Shown in pieces: positions 45,772 through 53,612 of a stretch of 64,000 nt of DNA. The notes below the pieces were generated by a model. The model was not told the origin of the DNA. It saw nothing but the letters and a program-made list of their open reading frames with translations, and made no database searches. This DNA comes from Marinicella pacifica. GTDB lineage: Bacteria; Pseudomonadota; Gammaproteobacteria; Xanthomonadales; Marinicellaceae. Where the stretch lies: the NCBI RefSeq assembly GCF_014636635.1, contig NZ_BMEO01000005.1, positions 1 to 64,000 of the forward strand, read 5' to 3'. Position 1 is the first letter of the stretch, and each line of letters opens with the position of its first letter. A program made the translations under genes and the position numbers.

Positions 45772-46554
45772 TTATTGAATTTGACCCGGTAAAGACAAAT
45801 CACCGGAAGCCACGTCAAACACATCGACCACACACAGTAAGGGGGCATGGGCGCTTTCATTGACTCGCAGGCCCGATGTCACCCCATCAAAAGCCACACC
45901 AATTAATTCTTTGGCGTTATTAAAGGGCACCCGGACACTGACTTGGTTTTGATTAATCACCGGTGAGTAGCCCGGGCTGTCAATTAAAATGGGCAAACCG
46001 GGCCAAGTAATCGGTAGTTTCGGGGTGCTGCCGGCAGGAATGTCTTTGACTTTTAAAGCCCCTTCACCGCAGGCATCATCCGGTACCAGCACCACCCAAT
46101 GGGAATGCCATACGGTTCCATCGTTACCCAAGTTGCCATCACCATTCTCATCGAACAAGGGGGTGTCATCAAAATCCGGATGTGAGGTGATGGCCATGGA
46201 TAAAATACCCTGATCGGCTTCGAATCCGACCACATCACTGTTAATCTTGGTCGGCCACACATAAGAAAAAACATCGCTGCCTTCTAACTTACCGGTCGGT
46301 GTGGGTTTTGTTTTTCCTGCCTGGTCACTGACCTGCATCACAAAGTTGAGCCAGCGATCGCTGGCTTCAATTTTGGCATGCACGATATCAAAAGCCGCCA
46401 GTTTTGCGTTACCCTTAACCGCTTTAATCGCCTGATTATTCTCGCTTTGCTTGGCCTGATCACCGTGGGCATAGACCGTGCTGATCAGGCCCATGGTCAT
46501 GGCCAACAACACCGCTGCGGTGAATGGGATTAATTTAAATTGTTTTGTTTTCAT
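45772..46554 (-). CDS. Hypothetical periplasmic protein
   Basis: A 260-residue protein with a signal peptide ending at 'STVYAHG'. ATG at 46554 is supported by AGGAG. The mature protein has a possible acidic Ca-binding loop 'DENGDGNLGND', 'VWHSHWVVLVPDDACG' and a late Cys in 'LLCVVDVFD', suggesting a secreted beta-sandwich with one disulfide. I do not recognise a family. It is the last gene of a four-gene operon after AhpD-like, DUF4399 and DUF2024 genes, so it may share their control by the MarR-type regulator. Confidence 0.78.
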   Translation of the reverse strand: MKTKQFKLIPFTAAVLLAMTMGLISTVYAHGDQAKQSENNQAIKAVKGNAKLAAFDIVHAKIEASDRWLNFVMQVSDQAGKTKPTPTGKLEGSDVFSYVWPTKINSDVVGFEADQGILSMAITSHPDFDDTPLFDENGDGNLGNDGTVWHSHWVVLVPDDACGEGALKVKDIPAGSTPKLPITWPGLPILIDSPGYSPVINQNQVSVRVPFNNAKELIGVAFDGVTSGLRVNESAHAPLLCVVDVFDVASGDLSLPGQIQ

Positions 46555-46606
46555 AATCGTCTCCTGTGGAACCAACAGATTGCAGGTTCATATAAAATTT
46601 AATTGT

Positions 46607-46876
46607 TTAATAGGGTGCCGGGCAGCCTTCCATTTGCAAGATGAAATACCCATGGTTTTTAATGTGATGCGCCACTTCGGGGTTGGCCGCCTCCGAATGG
46701 CAAAAGTTACAATGGGACTGCTTTAAACCGGCGGAAGATTCACCGATTGATAACAACCACTGTTGCCCATACGCCAGGGCTTGTTGCGCCGATGTGCCTG
46801 ATTCAACAAACACATCAAAGTGCATTAATCGGCCCTGGTTTGAGGTCGCAAAGGAATCGTAAACATCAATCTTCAT
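46607..46876 (-). CDS. DUF2024 family protein
   Basis: An 89-residue protein matching DUF2024: 'KIDVYDSFATSNQGRLMHFDVFVE' at the start, 'CNFCHSEAANPEVAHHIKNHGYFILQMEGC' at the end, with a Cys-x2-Cys-His that could bind metal. ATG at 46876 has GGGGGTG upstream and overlaps the DUF4399 stop by 11 bp, indicating coupling. Function unknown. Confidence 0.9.
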   Translation of the reverse strand: MKIDVYDSFATSNQGRLMHFDVFVESGTSAQQALAYGQQWLLSIGESSAGLKQSHCNFCHSEAANPEVAHHIKNHGYFILQMEGCPAPY

Positions 46877-47309
46877 GATCACCCCCTGTCACTGTAATGG
46901 AGATGGCCGGCGAGGCAATCGCAGGTTGATGGATTCTGTGATAAGGATCCGCCAACACCAATTGCAACTGATACCTGCCCGGCGCCAGGGATAACATGGT
47001 TTCAGTCTGGCCGCCACCAAAATGAAGGTGGCTGTCATCTGCGGGTACCACCTGACCAGCCATATCAGCGGTTAAGGTCTGATTGATAAATAAGTGGTGA
47101 TGACCGACCTGTTTAAAGACTGTCGGATCAACCCCTGCCGGGGCCACCCCCATACCTTTTAGACCAAACACCACCGGAAAAGGGCTGCTCACTTCAGCGC
47201 CATCTTGTAAATGCACAAAATACACCTGAGCCTTGCCAACCTCACTCACTTCTGCCAGGGCAGCCGATGCGGTTAACCCTAAGATTGTCATCATTGTGAT
47301 ACTGTTCAT
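46866..47309 (-). CDS. DUF4399 domain periplasmic protein
   Basis: A 147-residue protein with a signal peptide ending near 'ASAALA'. The mature part matches DUF4399: 'VYFVHLQDGAEVSSPFPVVFGLKGMGVAPAG', 'HHHLFIN', 'HLHFGGGQTE' and 'PGRYQLQLVLADPYHRIHQP', a His-rich beta-sandwich. The histidines suggest metal binding (inference). It sits between an AhpD-like gene and DUF2024 in one operon. Confidence 0.9.
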   Translation of the reverse strand: MNSITMMTILGLTASAALAEVSEVGKAQVYFVHLQDGAEVSSPFPVVFGLKGMGVAPAGVDPTVFKQVGHHHLFINQTLTADMAGQVVPADDSHLHFGGGQTETMLSLAPGRYQLQLVLADPYHRIHQPAIASPAISITVTGGDHED

Positions 47310-47330
47310 GATTAAATCCGGTAATGGCCG

Positions 47331-47879
47331 CTATGCGGCTTGAATCAGTTGCACGTGGGGAAAGTCAACCGGTACGGCCAGGGCCACATTGGTGTAATTG
47401 GTAAATATATTTAACGCCACATGCGCCACCAATTCCGCCACTTCGGCATCACTGAAACCGGCTTGTTTGACTTGAGCCACGTCCTGCTCAGAAAGCTGTG
47501 CCCGTTGTTTGACTATTTTTGCGGCAAAATCAAGGGCTGCCTGAGTTCTGGCATCATCAGAACGGCCCGCCTGAGCGGCTTTTATTTGATCCGATGACAA
47601 TCCGGCATTCTGACCCAGCAGCGTGTGTGCCGCTAAACAATATTCACATCGATTCACGTTGGCAATAAAGACCGCCACTTGCTCACCCAATTGGCTGTTA
47701 ATCTGACCTTTGCCCAGGGCCACGAAGGATGTCCACATACTTTCTAAAGCCGCTGATGATTGACCAATGGCTTTAAACATATTTGGGACTGTGCCGAAAG
47801 CACCTTGAATTTGCTGGAATGTTTGACTGTGCTCACCGGTGGTGGTGGACGGTTCGATTAAAGGAATATAGCTCATCAT
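47331..47879 (-). CDS. Carboxymuconolactone decarboxylase / AhpD-like family protein
   Basis: A 182-residue protein of the CMD/AhpD fold with redox motif C78-x2-C81-x3-H85 ('NRCEYCLAAH'), the catalytic pattern of alkylhydroperoxidase D-like enzymes. The second of two tandem ATGs (47876) has better spacing from GGAG. First gene of an operon facing the MarR-type regulator at 47993; the palindrome at 47910-47930 lies 31-54 bp upstream. Likely a peroxide- or electrophile-responsive reductase; substrate unknown. Confidence 0.9.
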   Translation of the reverse strand: MMSYIPLIEPSTTTGEHSQTFQQIQGAFGTVPNMFKAIGQSSAALESMWTSFVALGKGQINSQLGEQVAVFIANVNRCEYCLAAHTLLGQNAGLSSDQIKAAQAGRSDDARTQAALDFAAKIVKQRAQLSEQDVAQVKQAGFSDAEVAELVAHVALNIFTNYTNVALAVPVDFPHVQLIQAA

Positions 47880-47909
47880 TTTTCTCCAATTAAAAAAGTT
47901 TAATAAATT

Positions 47910-47930
47910 ATAGTTTAGTATCTAAACTAT
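47910..47930. promoter_or_regulatory. Perfect palindrome, probable operator for the MarR-type regulator
   Basis: ATAGTTTAG (47910-47918) and CTAAACTAT (47922-47930) form perfect 9-bp arms about a TAT centre. A further half-site AGTTTAG occurs at 47969-47975. Placement between two divergent genes, one encoding a MarR-type regulator, supports operator function. Confidence 0.8.
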
Positions 47931-47957
47931 ATGCCCAGTATACATAAAATATTTACC

Positions 47958-47986
47958 TTGTCAATAAAGTTTAGTTACGATACTAT
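47958..47986 (+). promoter_or_regulatory. Promoter of the MarR-type regulator gene
   Basis: TTGTCA (47958-47963) and TACTAT (47981-47986) with 17-bp spacing; a half-site of the operator lies in the spacer. The predicted start of transcription, about seven bases after the -10, coincides with the ATG at 47993. Confidence 0.65.
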
Positions 47987-47992
47987 ATACAC

Positions 47993-48553
47993 ATGCTGAA
48001 TAATATTGAAATCTGGCTGGAACGCCTGTCATCATTGTATATAAGCCAAATGCGCCAGGCGGCCAGTGAACAAGGCGTTCAGTTGGTCAATCTGGAAATA
48101 TTGCAATATTTATCCATTTGCAATGATTATTCCAATACCGCGCAAGCCATCAGTGACTATTTAGGTCAAACCAAAGGCAGTATTTCCCAAACCCTGAAGA
48201 TCATGGAACAATCGGGCCACATTGAACGCAGACCCTGTACAAAAGACAAACGTGTCATACGCCTTTTTCTGACGAAAAAAGGCCAGGAATGTTTACAGAA
48301 GATGACGCAAAAAATGGTGCAGATTCCAGACGATGATCCGGAGTTGGTTGACGGTATTAAAAAGGTATTAAAAGCATGGCAGCTTAACCATCACAACAGT
48401 GGTTTCGGTCAATGTCTGAGTTGCAAATACCACCAAAAGGCGACCAATCAAAAATTTAAATGCGGACTCACCGGCGAATACCTACCGCACCAGGATAAGT
48501 TCAAGATATGTCGTGAGCACGAATTTGAGGGTTCGACTAAATCAAGCGATTAA
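47993..48553 (+). CDS. MarR-family transcriptional regulator with C-terminal cysteine cluster
   Basis: A 186-residue protein. Residues about 8-110 are a MarR winged helix ('TAQAISDYLGQTKGSISQTLKIMEQSGHIERRP', then wing 'DKRVIRLFLTKKG'). After a linker, residues 140-177 carry C141-x2-C144, C157 and C173 with nearby His, a possible zinc or Fe-S site ('CLSCKYH', 'KCGLTGEYLPHQDKFKICREHE'). It diverges from the AhpD/DUF4399/DUF2024 operon with palindromic DNA between, so it probably represses both. The cluster could be a redox or metal sensor. No leader is predicted on its mRNA. Confidence 0.88.
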   Translation: MLNNIEIWLERLSSLYISQMRQAASEQGVQLVNLEILQYLSICNDYSNTAQAISDYLGQTKGSISQTLKIMEQSGHIERRPCTKDKRVIRLFLTKKGQECLQKMTQKMVQIPDDDPELVDGIKKVLKAWQLNHHNSGFGQCLSCKYHQKATNQKFKCGLTGEYLPHQDKFKICREHEFEGSTKSSD

Positions 48554-48554
48554 C

Positions 48555-49262
48555 TCAAGGCAGTCTTTTTTTCCGGGTAGGCTTCAATCCGTAAACCAGT
48601 AAAATAATGCCACTGATGGTAAACAACAAAGCACTCAAGGCTGTCAGGTAAAGCAGTGGATGATTAAAATCCGTGCGCTCATCATAATCCATGATATGTA
48701 ACATCCAGACAAAATCAAATAAACGCCAGCGATCAGTACGAACCGCCACAATCTCCCCTGTATCTGCAGAAATATAAATAGTGGGATTCTCATCACCCAA
48801 TAATTTGACCTGCCACAAAGGTGCGTCCCGCCCCCGGGCTTCAGCGGGCAATTGGCTTAAATGGCGGATGACTTTAATATCGTAATGCGGCAACACACGA
48901 TGGGCGATGATTTTTCGAACCTGTTGTTCATCAATGGCCGGTAAGGCTTGTAAGGTATCGGCATAAAAGCGCAGAACTTCATGAGGCGTTGTCACCTCAA
49001 TAATGGATTGACCTAACCATAACTTTGTCTGCACAGATTTGATGGGTGTACTGATGTTCGCTGACAAAGCCTGTAAGGTTTCCGGCTGAAAAGACACGGC
49101 TTTACGGTCAGTAGTCTGCAGTATATGGTCACCGTGAATCTCTTCAATCGGCATAAAACTCATTAAAAAGCCGCTCAAAAACCACAAAAGAATTTGTATC
49201 GCTAACAGCAAACCCATCCATTTGTGAACTTTTCGCGTTATTATTCGCAATCGCATAGCCAT
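48555..49262 (-). CDS. PepSY-domain membrane protein
   Basis: A 235-residue inner-membrane protein. An N-terminal helix (about 14-36, 'WMGLLLAIQILLWFLSGFLMS') is followed by a periplasmic region with 'DERTDFNHPLLYL' and a C-terminal helix (about 205-228). The 'RKVHKWMGLLLAIQ' start and 'VRTDRWRLFDFVWMLHIMDY' block are typical of PepSY-associated TM proteins, often found with iron or metal genes. Start may be at 49262 or two codons later. It faces the MarR gene tail to tail, two bases apart. Confidence 0.87.
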   Translation of the reverse strand: MAMRLRIITRKVHKWMGLLLAIQILLWFLSGFLMSFMPIEEIHGDHILQTTDRKAVSFQPETLQALSANISTPIKSVQTKLWLGQSIIEVTTPHEVLRFYADTLQALPAIDEQQVRKIIAHRVLPHYDIKVIRHLSQLPAEARGRDAPLWQVKLLGDENPTIYISADTGEIVAVRTDRWRLFDFVWMLHIMDYDERTDFNHPLLYLTALSALLFTISGIILLVYGLKPTRKKRLP

Positions 49263-49271
49263 AGGTTTTTA

Positions 49272-49397
49272 TTATATCCAATCTTTAGGTGCCCAAATGG
49301 CATAAAGTAACAGCACAGCCAGGAATAACGACAACAATGCATAAAGTTTTAAATGCCTTTTGACACAGGGAATCACATATTGTGCAAATTGTTGATG
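49272..49397 (-). other. In-frame continuation beyond the TAG of the upstream membrane protein
   Basis: Directly after the TAG that ends the gene at 49398-49673, the same frame stays open for 41 codons ('HQQFAQYVIPCVKRHLKLY', a hydrophobic helix, 'YAIWAPKDWI', then TAA). A single TGG-to-TAG change would explain the interruption. It could also be an independent 34-residue peptide from GTG at 49376, but that lacks a ribosome-binding site. Confidence 0.55.
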
Positions 49398-49673
49398 CTA
49401 TTGCCAGGGCAACACAATCAGCAACAAACTGGTGATCACAATAAGCCAACCAAATACCTGAAAAAACCAGGTGTAATTTATCACTGAAGCAAAATGAATT
49501 AAGGAAAACCCCACCACCAAGCGTATCGCCTGTTCAATCAAATGTGCTTTTTTAGTCGCTGCAAATAAATCAAAAAAATGCTGAATCGGTACAGGACGTA
49601 TGAAACACAGAATTCCCATCACCATTAAAAATAGAGCAAACAGATAAACAATCAAACCTGAGAAAAATATCAT
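49398..49673 (-). CDS. Small membrane protein, probably truncated by TAG
   Basis: A 91-residue protein of three hydrophobic helices ('IVYLFALFLMVMGILCFI', a central amphipathic helix 'LIEQAIRLVVGFSLIHFASV' and 'VFGWLIVITSLLLIVLPWQ'). It stops at TAG just after 'LPWQ', yet the same frame continues with a plausible basic segment and a fourth helix down to 49272. I therefore read it as a nonsense-mutated gene of about 132 codons, or as a recent pseudogene. No firm family is named. It lies between the PepSY gene and amiB. Confidence 0.65.
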   Translation of the reverse strand: MIFFSGLIVYLFALFLMVMGILCFIRPVPIQHFFDLFAATKKAHLIEQAIRLVVGFSLIHFASVINYTWFFQVFGWLIVITSLLLIVLPWQ

Positions 49674-49715
49674 TGAGAATGATTGCCCAAAAGAAAGAAG
49701 ACTCTCAGGTGTTTA

Positions 49716-51011
49716 TCACTGCGGCAAAAACAGCACTTCACCAACCATCACTGAGTTGTTGTTTTTATTGTTGATGGATTTAATGGTGTCGATACTGGTG
49801 CCGTTGCGGCTGGCGATGGCGCTGAGTGTATCACCGGACTGAACCACATGTTTTTTGGCTTTAGACTGCGTGGCAATCCAGGTTCTGGGCGGTGGACTTT
49901 GATAGAAGTAATTTTGAATACCGGATGTGATTTGGGTGGTTAATTTATCGATATGGGCCGGACTTTTGAGGTTTTTTTCATCATCGGGATTACTGATATA
50001 ACCGGTTTCAATGAGCATGGATGGCACATCCGGAGATTTCAGCACGATAAAGGCTGCCTGACCAAAGCCGCGGCCATGTAATTTCACTTTGTTTTTTAGG
50101 GCACTGTATACCGCTTGGCCTGCTTTATGACTTTCTTCCATGGCTGCATTTTGAGATAAATCATAAAGCACTTGTGACAGCATATCGCGTTTGTCTTCAA
50201 TTTTTACCCCACCAATGGAGTCAGCCTGATTTTCAGAATCGGCCAGCCATTTAGCGGCTTCGGAACTGGCACCGCGCTGGGATAAGACATAGACACTGGC
50301 GCCATTGACCTCGGAACTGTGAAACGCATCGGCATGGATTGAGACGAATAAATCAGCACGGTGATCACGGGCTTTTTTAAAACGATCTCGCAACTTAATG
50401 TAATAATCCCCATCACGAATCACCATGGCTTTCATGCCCTTTTGGGCATTGATTTTTTTCTCAAGCGCTCTGGCTATTTTGAGGGTAACTTCTTTTTCAT
50501 AGGTTCCTGAAGCACCAATGGCACCGGGGTCTTCACCGCCGTGCCCCGCATCAATGGCAATCAGCACATCGCGGTTTTCAGACACAATCTGTTCGATGGT
50601 TTTGTGTGGTTGTTCCTGTTGGTGATTTAAATCAACCACAAGGCGGTGGCCGTATTTACCGGTGGGCTTGAGCAGAAAACTTTTGGGTTTAAAATCCTTA
50701 TTTAAATCCAACACCAGACGAACCCGCTCTTTATTTTCGCTGTAACGGATGCCTTTGATATCACGGTTTTTGGGTAAATCTAAATTGCTTTTTAATCGCC
50801 CGGCGTCCACATCAATCACCACCCGTGGCGGATTATCCAGTTGAAATAATTTATAGTCAGCCTGGGCACTGAGGTCAAAAACAGCCCGGGTATGATCCGG
50901 ACCGCTCCACACGCGCACACTTTCAATATCCGCTGTTTTCGCTGTGGCTTGTGAGGCCACTAAAAACGCAGTTATGCAGAATACCCGTTGTAAAATTGAC
51001 TTCTTCACCAT
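49716..51011 (-). CDS. amiB: N-acetylmuramoyl-L-alanine amidase with AMIN and LysM domains
   Basis: About 431 residues, exported (signal peptide ending 'SQATA'). Domains in order: AMIN (about 30-130, 'VRVWSGPDHTRAVFDLS'), Amidase_3 (about 150-375) with zinc-site residues in 'IAIDAGHGGEDPGAIG' (His, Glu), 'VSIHADAFHS' and catalytic Glu in 'SMLIETGYISN', and a C-terminal LysM ('HVVQSGDTLSAIASRNGTS'). It cleaves peptidoglycan cross-links during cell separation. ATG 51011 has GGGTG upstream; the TTG at 51023 is rejected. Position next to tsaE matches amiB in other gammaproteobacteria. Confidence 0.94.
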   Translation of the reverse strand: MVKKSILQRVFCITAFLVASQATAKTADIESVRVWSGPDHTRAVFDLSAQADYKLFQLDNPPRVVIDVDAGRLKSNLDLPKNRDIKGIRYSENKERVRLVLDLNKDFKPKSFLLKPTGKYGHRLVVDLNHQQEQPHKTIEQIVSENRDVLIAIDAGHGGEDPGAIGASGTYEKEVTLKIARALEKKINAQKGMKAMVIRDGDYYIKLRDRFKKARDHRADLFVSIHADAFHSSEVNGASVYVLSQRGASSEAAKWLADSENQADSIGGVKIEDKRDMLSQVLYDLSQNAAMEESHKAGQAVYSALKNKVKLHGRGFGQAAFIVLKSPDVPSMLIETGYISNPDDEKNLKSPAHIDKLTTQITSGIQNYFYQSPPPRTWIATQSKAKKHVVQSGDTLSAIASRNGTSIDTIKSINNKNNNSVMVGEVLFLPQ

Positions 51012-51102
51012 GATTTCACCCAATAATCGACTAAAGTTTAATCATAAAATCAGGTAACTTCAAGTGGTTTCTGACTAAAATCAATCAGATAGCTTGATTA
51101 GC

Positions 51103-51519
51103 TTATGTAATTGTTAAGGTCCTGTTGCCCCCTGCCCAATCAAAGTTCAAATGCCAATTTGCTTTGGGCAACACACCGTCGCCCTTGGACGGCCATTCAA
51201 TCAGTACGATATGGTGACCATTGAGAATCCACTCAATATCAATAAAATAGAGTTCTTCAGGGTCACTGAGACGGTATAAATCCATATGAATAAAAGATTT
51301 ATCCGCAATCCGGTAGTGATTGTATAAGGCATAGGTGGGGCTTTTGACCGGCTCCGTGACGCCGGCGGCCTGTAATAACAATTGGGTAAAGGTGGTTTTA
51401 CCAGCCCCTAAATCACCGCTTAAAAATACCACGTCACCGACCTTTAGCGCATTCAAAAATTGCCGGCTTAGCTGCTTCAAATCAGCCAATTGGTCAATAT
51501 CATAATTTCCCTGAATCAT
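51103..51519 (-). CDS. tsaE: tRNA threonylcarbamoyladenosine biosynthesis ATPase TsaE
   Basis: About 138 residues with Walker A 'LSGDLGAGKTTFTQLLLQAAGV', the strand 'VKSPTYALYNHY' and 'FIHMDLYRL' (Walker B-like region), as in YjeE/TsaE, which supports t6A37 formation. The original start is probably ATG 51519. A MITE 10 bp upstream places another in-frame ATG (51543) inside its terminal repeat, which would add eight residues. Gene order amiB-tsaE-(yjbQ)-nnr is nearly the conserved one, with a MITE and yjbQ inserted. Confidence 0.95.
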   Translation of the reverse strand: MIQGNYDIDQLADLKQLSRQFLNALKVGDVVFLSGDLGAGKTTFTQLLLQAAGVTEPVKSPTYALYNHYRIADKSFIHMDLYRLSDPEELYFIDIEWILNGHHIVLIEWPSKGDGVLPKANWHLNFDWAGGNRTLTIT

Positions 51520-51529
51520 AATTACATAC

Positions 51530-51690
51530 TGAGACCTCTGCATAAGTCGTGAATTAAGTAAAAATGTCTGAAATCCTGAATTTCTGCGTTAGAAAACTGA
51601 GCAATAGCCTTGCTATTACTTGCGTTTCCTGCCTTGAACTTCAGAATTTCAATCATTTTTTCAATAACCCAGACTTATACAGAGGTCTCA
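51530..51690. mobile_element. MITE-like non-coding inverted-repeat element, copy 2
   Basis: A 161-bp element with termini TGAGACCTCTGCATAAGTC and, reversed from the right end, TGAGACCTCTGTATAAGTC (18 of 19 identical), flanked by TAC direct repeats (51527-51529 and 51691-51693). It shares its outer parts with copy 1 at 28626-28918 but lacks copy 1's roughly 130-bp middle. It carries no coding gene. It separates tsaE from yjbQ: the target duplication touches the yjbQ stop codon, and the left repeat gives tsaE an in-frame ATG. Confidence 0.87.
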
Positions 51691-51692
51691 TA

Positions 51693-52106
51693 CTAACATT
51701 GCAGTGTTAAAACTATACGACGTTGATGCGCTCGATCTCGATGTTCACACAAATACACCGCTTGCCAGACACCTAAGTTCAACCGGCCATTGGTTATCGG
51801 AAGGGTGAGCTGGCAGCCCATTAAAGACGACTTGATGTGTGCCGGCATATCATCACTGCCTTCATAATTGTGCTGATAGGGAAAATCACGCGGCACCAAA
51901 TGCTCTTCAAAGGCTTTAAAATCTTCGCGCACCGTGGGATCGGCATTTTCGTTGATGGTTAATCCGGCCGAGGAGTGTTTTAAAAAAACATGCAGTAAAC
52001 CCACATCATCATGCGTTAATAAGGGTTTTATGGCAGAATTAATTTGGTCAGTAATTAGGTAATAACCCCGGCCGGGGGTGTCTATAGACAGTGTTGTTTG
52101 TTTCAT
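51693..52106 (-). CDS. YjbQ family protein (secondary thiamine-phosphate synthase type)
   Basis: A 137-residue protein of the UPF0047/YjbQ family, with 'GLLHVFLKHSSAGLTINENADPTVREDF' and 'MPAHIKSSLMGCQLTLPITNGRLNLGVWQAVYLCEHRD' (conserved His, Glu and Asp). Some members show weak thiamine-phosphate synthase activity in E. coli; the cellular role is uncertain. ATG at 52106 is used because upstream codons overlap nnr. The MITE lies immediately past its stop. Confidence 0.92.
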   Translation of the reverse strand: MKQTTLSIDTPGRGYYLITDQINSAIKPLLTHDDVGLLHVFLKHSSAGLTINENADPTVREDFKAFEEHLVPRDFPYQHNYEGSDDMPAHIKSSLMGCQLTLPITNGRLNLGVWQAVYLCEHRDRAHQRRIVLTLQC

Positions 52107-52123
52107 AATTGCTAAGATATCAG

Positions 52124-53557
52124 TTATATTAAAACTTCCGGTAAGTGGCGAATTAAATCGCTTGCGGTTAAGCAACGACCTAAAGCGCAATGGTCTGCAG
52201 TCAAGGCATGCCAGACCACCGCCATCTGCGCGGATTGCAGCGCTGAAAAACCTTGCGCCATTAAACCACCAATCATACCGGCGAGGACATCGCCGGTGCC
52301 GGCAGTGGCTAAATCAGCCGAGCCATAGGGGCAAATAAAATTTTCTTCGCCATCACTGATGATGGTGCCGGACCCTTTTAAAACCACCACACATTGATAA
52401 CGTTTGGCCAAGGTCTCAACGGCTTTGATTCGGTCAGCCTGAATGTCTTTAACAGCGCAATTTAACAAACGTGCGGCTTCTTTCGGGTGCGGTGTCATCA
52501 CGGCAATTGAATCAGCGGCCTCATCACAATCTGCGAGTAAATTCAAACCATCGGCATCCAATACGGTGGGTATATTGGCGGTCATCAATTGCTGCCACAA
52601 AGCTTTTGACCACTGCGAGGAGCCCAATCCCATGCCCAAAATCAGGACATCGGCAGGTGGAATATGTATCTGATGTTCGCTGCCGGTAAAACCCAAGGCC
52701 ATAAGCTCAGGTCGATGTACCGGTACCCACGGCGCCTGCTCTTGGGTGGTGATAAGCTGTATTAGACCGGCCCCTGAAACCAGGGCCGCAGTCCCACAGA
52801 GTAAAACCGCTCCGAGCATGCCATGTTGACCGCCGGCAACCAATAGCCGGCCGTAACTGCCTTTATGGCTGTTGTGCTTTCGTGCTTGCTTTAAAAGATT
52901 CAGCATGGCTTGCTTCAACACATAAGCCGACGGATCGATGTCAGCATATACACGTTCAGGAACCGCCAATCTGTCCAATATTAATTCACCACAATAATCC
53001 CGACCATCGGCGGTGATATGACCGGGCATCATATTTAAAATTGCCACGGTTTTATCTGCCTGTACTGTCGGTATATACGCCACACCGGTGTCACCGACTA
53101 AACCACTGGGAATATCCACCGACAATACTTTGGCCTGACACTGATTTATATATTCGATGGCATCTTGATAAAGTCCGCCCGGGGCGCGACTTAAACCGGT
53201 GCCGAATAGGGCATCCACCACCACGTCGAACTGATCGGGCTCAGCAGGTGCGGCATAAACCACTTCGCCCTGATAATCTTCAGCCGCTTTGGCGGCATCA
53301 CCGCTCAAAGTCGCTGGTTTTTGCAAAGCCCAGACCAGCACCTTTTTATGGTCCTGGCGTGCCAGTTCCGCCAGCACCCAGCCATCACCACCATTGTTCC
53401 CCGGACCGGTGACCACCAACAGGGTTTCACAATCCGGCAAATGACGATAAACCGCCAGAGCCGCCCGCTGCATCAACTGATAAGAATCAATCTGTAAATA
53501 ATCAGCGGCAGCGGCATCAATTGGCTTGGTCTGTTGACTGCGGTACAATGGCTGCAT
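52124..53557 (-). CDS. nnr: Bifunctional NAD(P)H-hydrate epimerase/dehydratase
   Basis: About 477 residues: an N-terminal epimerase domain (about 1-205; 'VVTGPGNNGGDGWVLAELA', 'VVVDALFGTGL') and a C-terminal ADP-dependent dehydratase domain (about 220-477; 'GSYGRLLVAGG', 'VMTPHPKEAARLL', 'LKGSGTIISDGEENFICPYGSADLATAGTGDVLAGMIGGLMAQG'). It repairs hydrated NADH and NADPH. ATG 53557 gives the usual start; a longer frame overlaps queG's upstream region. Divergent from queG, as in many gammaproteobacteria. Confidence 0.95.
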   Translation of the reverse strand: MQPLYRSQQTKPIDAAAADYLQIDSYQLMQRAALAVYRHLPDCETLLVVTGPGNNGGDGWVLAELARQDHKKVLVWALQKPATLSGDAAKAAEDYQGEVVYAAPAEPDQFDVVVDALFGTGLSRAPGGLYQDAIEYINQCQAKVLSVDIPSGLVGDTGVAYIPTVQADKTVAILNMMPGHITADGRDYCGELILDRLAVPERVYADIDPSAYVLKQAMLNLLKQARKHNSHKGSYGRLLVAGGQHGMLGAVLLCGTAALVSGAGLIQLITTQEQAPWVPVHRPELMALGFTGSEHQIHIPPADVLILGMGLGSSQWSKALWQQLMTANIPTVLDADGLNLLADCDEAADSIAVMTPHPKEAARLLNCAVKDIQADRIKAVETLAKRYQCVVVLKGSGTIISDGEENFICPYGSADLATAGTGDVLAGMIGGLMAQGFSALQSAQMAVVWHALTADHCALGRCLTASDLIRHLPEVLI

Positions 53558-53612
53558 TGTTATTGAATTGATTAAAACCAAGATTTTACCAGTGAACACG
53601 CCCCAACAACAA

